Assembly (NCBI GenBank): GCA_023431345.1
Contig: JAEYWK010000051.1
Coordinates: forward strand, 1 to 6,879
Source: Pseudomonadota bacterium
GTDB lineage: Bacteria > Myxococcota_A > Polyangia > Polyangiales > Polyangiaceae
Length of the DNA: 6,879 nucleotides
Direction: 5' to 3'
Below the pieces are notes generated by a model that did not search any database, had not been told where the DNA came from, and saw only the letters and a program-made list of their open reading frames with translations. Shown piece after piece: positions 5,790 through 6,879 of the stretch (positions are counted from its first letter, which is position 1; each line of letters starts with the position of its first letter). A program made the position numbers and the translations under genes.

Positions 5790-6879
5790 ATGGGAAAAGA
5801 AAATACCAGAAAGACGGTTTATACATTCGGCAACAAGAAGGCTGAAGGTGACGCCGGCATGAAAAACCTGCTTGGTGGCAAAGGTGCCAACCTCGCTGAA
5901 ATGAACCTTATCGGTGTACCCGTTCCTCCGGGATTCACCATCACCACTGAAGTCTGCACTGACTATATGGAAAAAGGCCGTGAGCATGTGGTAAATATGA
6001 TTAAGGAAGATGTTGAAGCTGCAGTAAGGTATGTAGAAGGAATAATGGGTTCGAAATTTGGAGATAAGAATAATCCTCTTCTCGTATCAGTACGTTCAGG
6101 AGCCCGCGCCTCAATGCCCGGCATGATGGATACTATCCTTAACCTCGGCCTTAATGATGAAGCTGTTGAAGGAATAGCCCGTAAAACCGGAAATGAGCGT
6201 TTCGCATGGGACTCATACCGTCGATTTGTCCAGATGTTTGGCGATGTGGTTCTTGGTATGAAACCAGCATCAAAAGAAGATATTGATCCATTTGAAGAAA
6301 TTATGGATCACCTTAAAGAAGAAAAAGGAATTAAAACTGATAACGAATTTACTGTTGCCGACCTTAAGGAATTAGTAAAACGTTTCAAATCTGCTGTAAA
6401 AAAAGTTACAGGACATGATTTTCCTGTTGACCCATGGGAACAACTCTGGGGATCTGTTATGGCAGTGTTTGACAGCTGGATGAATGAGCGTGCTATCTTT
6501 TACCGTAAACTGAACAACATACCCGCAGAATGGGGAACCGCTGTCAATGTACAGGCTATGGTTTTCGGTAACATGGGCAGCAATTCAGGTACAGGCGTTG
6601 CCTTTACCCGTGATGCCGCTACCGGCGAGGACCTCTTCAACGGAGAGTATCTTATTGATGCCCAGGGTGAAGATGTGGTTGCAGGTATTCGCACTCCTCA
6701 GCAGATTACCAAAGAAGGATCAATCCGCTGGGCTCAGCTTGCCAATGTAAGTGAACAGGAAAGAGCAGGTAAATACCCATCGCTTGAAGAAGCTATGCCG
6801 GCTATTTATCATGAACTTCTTGAAACACAGCAAAAACTTGAAGACCACTACCGTGATATGCAGGATCTTGAATTTACCA
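5790..6879 (+). CDS. ppdK: Pyruvate, phosphate dikinase (5' part; 3' end outside window)
   Basis: PPDK interconverts pyruvate + ATP + phosphate with PEP + AMP + PPi in the cytoplasm. It links glycolysis and gluconeogenesis and saves energy where PPi is used. The 363 codons present cover most of the N-terminal ATP-grasp domain. KNLLGGKGANLAEM is at 25-38, VPPGFTITTE at 45-54, and VSVRSGARASMPGMMDTILN at 99-118, whose Arg102 corresponds by inferred alignment to Arg92 of the Clostridium symbiosum enzyme. WGTAVNVQAMVFGN is near 250 and INAQGEDVVAG-like IDAQGEDVVAG is at about 290. The window ends just after RDMQDLEFT, shortly before the ATP-grasp metal-binding stretch. The phosphohistidine and PEP domains, roughly another 500 residues in the family, lie beyond the edge. 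The SRSGARASMPG-type sequence separates PPDK from PEP synthase. In-frame stops immediately upstream make the ATG at 5790 the start; the A-rich ATCAAA before it contains no Shine-Dalgarno sequence. Confidence 0.97.
   Translation, partial: MGKENTRKTVYTFGNKKAEGDAGMKNLLGGKGANLAEMNLIGVPVPPGFTITTEVCTDYMEKGREHVVNMIKEDVEAAVRYVEGIMGSKFGDKNNPLLVSVRSGARASMPGMMDTILNLGLNDEAVEGIARKTGNERFAWDSYRRFVQMFGDVVLGMKPASKEDIDPFEEIMDHLKEEKGIKTDNEFTVADLKELVKRFKSAVKKVTGHDFPVDPWEQLWGSVMAVFDSWMNERAIFYRKLNNIPAEWGTAVNVQAMVFGNMGSNSGTGVAFTRDAATGEDLFNGEYLIDAQGEDVVAGIRTPQQITKEGSIRWAQLANVSEQERAGKYPSLEEAMPAIYHELLETQQKLEDHYRDMQDLEFT

Noticed and set aside
6500..6750. Open frames on both strands inside ppdK
   Set aside because: PPDK motifs continue without interruption through this region in the frame starting at 5790, so these are shadow frames.
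1..6879. Mobile elements, CRISPR arrays, tRNA or rRNA genes, defence or biosynthetic cluster
   Set aside because: No terminal inverted repeats with a transposase, no spaced direct repeats, no RNA-gene signatures, and almost all sequence is accounted for by recognised housekeeping genes.

Overview
The window looks like a chromosomal housekeeping segment of a member of the Bacteroidota, most likely an uncultured relative of the Bacteroidales (inference). Three things point this way. Intergenic spaces carry exact matches to the Bacteroidota -7 promoter element TAnnTTTG. Start codons mostly lack a good Shine-Dalgarno sequence. The gene types (an alpha-beta fused 2-oxoacid dehydrogenase E1, a two-gene saccharopine pathway, and pyruvate phosphate dikinase) are common in that phylum. 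I see no mobile element, CRISPR array, tRNA or rRNA.

Layout. Positions 1-1309 (+) hold the 3' part of a thiamine-diphosphate 2-oxoacid dehydrogenase E1, truncated by the window's left edge. It converges on a minus-strand gene set, with only 15 bases between the stop codons and a perfect 9-bp inverted repeat spanning the junction. The minus-strand set, in transcription order, is lysine-2-oxoglutarate reductase (4855-3437), saccharopine dehydrogenase (3440-2121, ATGA overlap with the previous gene) and a DjlA-like J-domain protein (2089-1325). A 99-bp divergent spacer separates this set from mtgA (4955-5659, +), a monofunctional peptidoglycan glycosyltransferase. After a 130-bp spacer with a promoter element comes ppdK (5790 to the right edge, +), pyruvate phosphate dikinase, cut after 363 codons.

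How the genes work together. The two central enzymes together correspond end to end to the bifunctional animal and plant alpha-aminoadipic semialdehyde synthase. They should convert lysine plus 2-oxoglutarate, via saccharopine, to glutamate and 2-aminoadipate semialdehyde. The E1, PPDK, MtgA and DjlA-like proteins have separate jobs (oxoacid oxidation, pyruvate/PEP interconversion, wall synthesis, DnaK co-chaperone), and nothing in the sequence ties them to the lysine pathway beyond proximity. I found no previously undescribed system. The points most worth checking are the split lysine-catabolism pair, a recurrent promoter element in three spacers, and the shared hairpin between convergent genes.
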